From Ewingella americana ATCC 33852 (GTDB lineage: Bacteria; Pseudomonadota; Gammaproteobacteria; Enterobacterales; Enterobacteriaceae), in assembly GCF_000735345.1 (NCBI RefSeq), contig NZ_JMPJ01000066.1, positions 186,001 to 250,000 of the forward strand: a stretch of 64,000 bases of DNA, read 5' to 3'. The notes under the pieces are model-generated. The model saw only the letters and a list, made by a program, of their open reading frames with translations, was not told where the DNA came from and made no database searches. A program made the translations under genes and the position numbers. Numbering within the stretch: position 1 is the first letter of the stretch; every line of letters starts with the position of its first letter. Shown one piece after another: positions 63,756 through 64,000 of this stretch.

Positions 63756-64000
63756 TTAGGCCACGGTTTGCGTCTGGCCGTTCTCGTCTTGATCGACGGC
63801 GAAGCAGGCAACCAGCTGGTCGCCGTACTGCTTGAGCTGCGGCTGGAACTGTTTGCAGGTGCTGAAGGCGCGGCGGCAGCGGGCGTTGAACGCGCAACCG
63901 GCCGGTGGGTTCAGCGGGCTTGGCAGTTCGCCGGTCAGCTTGATGCGCTCGCGGCGTTCATCCGGGTTCAGGCGCGGCGTCGCGGAGAGCAGCGCTTGGG
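63756..64000 (-). CDS. dppF: Dipeptide ABC transporter ATPase DppF, 3' end only
   Basis: C-terminal 81 codons of an oligopeptide-type ABC ATPase; the 5' part lies beyond the right edge. The readable part includes RRERIKLTGELPSPLNPPAG, then CAFNARCRRAF and ACFAVDQDENGQ, the Cys-rich C-terminal OppD/F-type domain that follows E. coli DppF closely. Stop TAA at 63756-63758. Next to bcs on the opposite strand; E. coli also has dppF just beyond the bcs/yhjV region. Confidence 0.93.
   Translation of the reverse strand, partial: QALLSATPRLNPDERRERIKLTGELPSPLNPPAGCAFNARCRRAFSTCKQFQPQLKQYGDQLVACFAVDQDENGQTQTVA

Noticed and set aside
62719-63897. 392-codon minus-strand frame opposite bcsZ
   Set aside because: It runs through the bidirectional terminator and overlaps dppF in another frame; a mirror of bcsZ.
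1-64000. CRISPR arrays, IS elements, prophage genes, tRNA or rRNA genes
   Set aside because: Searched by eye; no regularly spaced repeats, transposase, integrase or tRNA cloverleaf was recognised.

Overview
The window is chromosomal DNA of a motile Enterobacterales bacterium. The order uspA–rsmJ–prlC, rlmJ–gor, then yhjD–yhjE, yhjG–pdeH–kdgK–yhjJ–dctA–pdeK–bcs–dppF matches the uspA-to-dpp stretch of the E. coli chromosome. However, the block between gor and yhjD is different, and the cellulose operon is the type I form with bcsO and bcsD rather than the bcsR/bcsEFG form of E. coli. Together with a chromosomal qnr, this points to a Yersiniaceae-like genus such as Rahnella, Ewingella, Rouxiella or Serratia. 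The genus is an inference from gene content, not a database result.

Layout. 0.3–7.2 kb is conserved backbone: uspA, the rRNA methyltransferases rsmJ and rlmJ, oligopeptidase A, an exported histidine phosphatase and glutathione reductase. 7.2–36.5 kb is a variable block lying where E. coli carries its ars/acid-fitness genes. It holds a GyrI-like protein, a HigBA module, a Pseudomonas/actinobacterial-type DapD, a FolC, msrA, a CynT-type carbonic anhydrase, a phosphoesterase, two LysR regulators, an ABC exporter, a SupH-like HAD phosphatase, a TetR regulator next to a 14-helix MFS pump, a YdeE-like MFS pump, a PEP-mutase-family protein, ada, dcp, qnr, a CytX-like permease, mqo, an ECF sigma/anti-sigma operon, ycgR and an SDR. 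36.6–49.4 kb returns to backbone (yhjD, yhjE, yhjG, pdeH, kdgK, yhjJ, dctA), interrupted by cdh, a second HigBA module, a tautomerase and a nested palindrome of about 600 bp. 49.6–63.6 kb is pdeK divergent from bcsO-Q-A-B-C-D-Z. The 3' end of dppF runs off the right edge.

Shared themes. Cyclic-di-GMP: ycgR (flagellar brake), pdeH and pdeK (EAL phosphodiesterases) and the PilZ domain of BcsA tie motility to cellulose synthesis. ycgR and pdeH each carry a near-consensus FliA (sigma-28) promoter. DNA damage: qnr has a LexA box (CTGT-N8-ACAG) overlapping its ribosome binding site, and ada lies beyond dcp. Toxin–antitoxin: two related HigBA operons each have a promoter whose -35 lies inside an operator-like palindrome.

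Most unusual items: SOS-box qnr, the roughly 600-bp nested palindrome at 45.5–46.2 kb, an ECF sigma gene whose conserved N-terminus has no canonical start codon, an alien-type DapD, and a leftward small transcription unit between gor and the GyrI-like gene. No insertion sequence, CRISPR array, tRNA or rRNA gene was seen.
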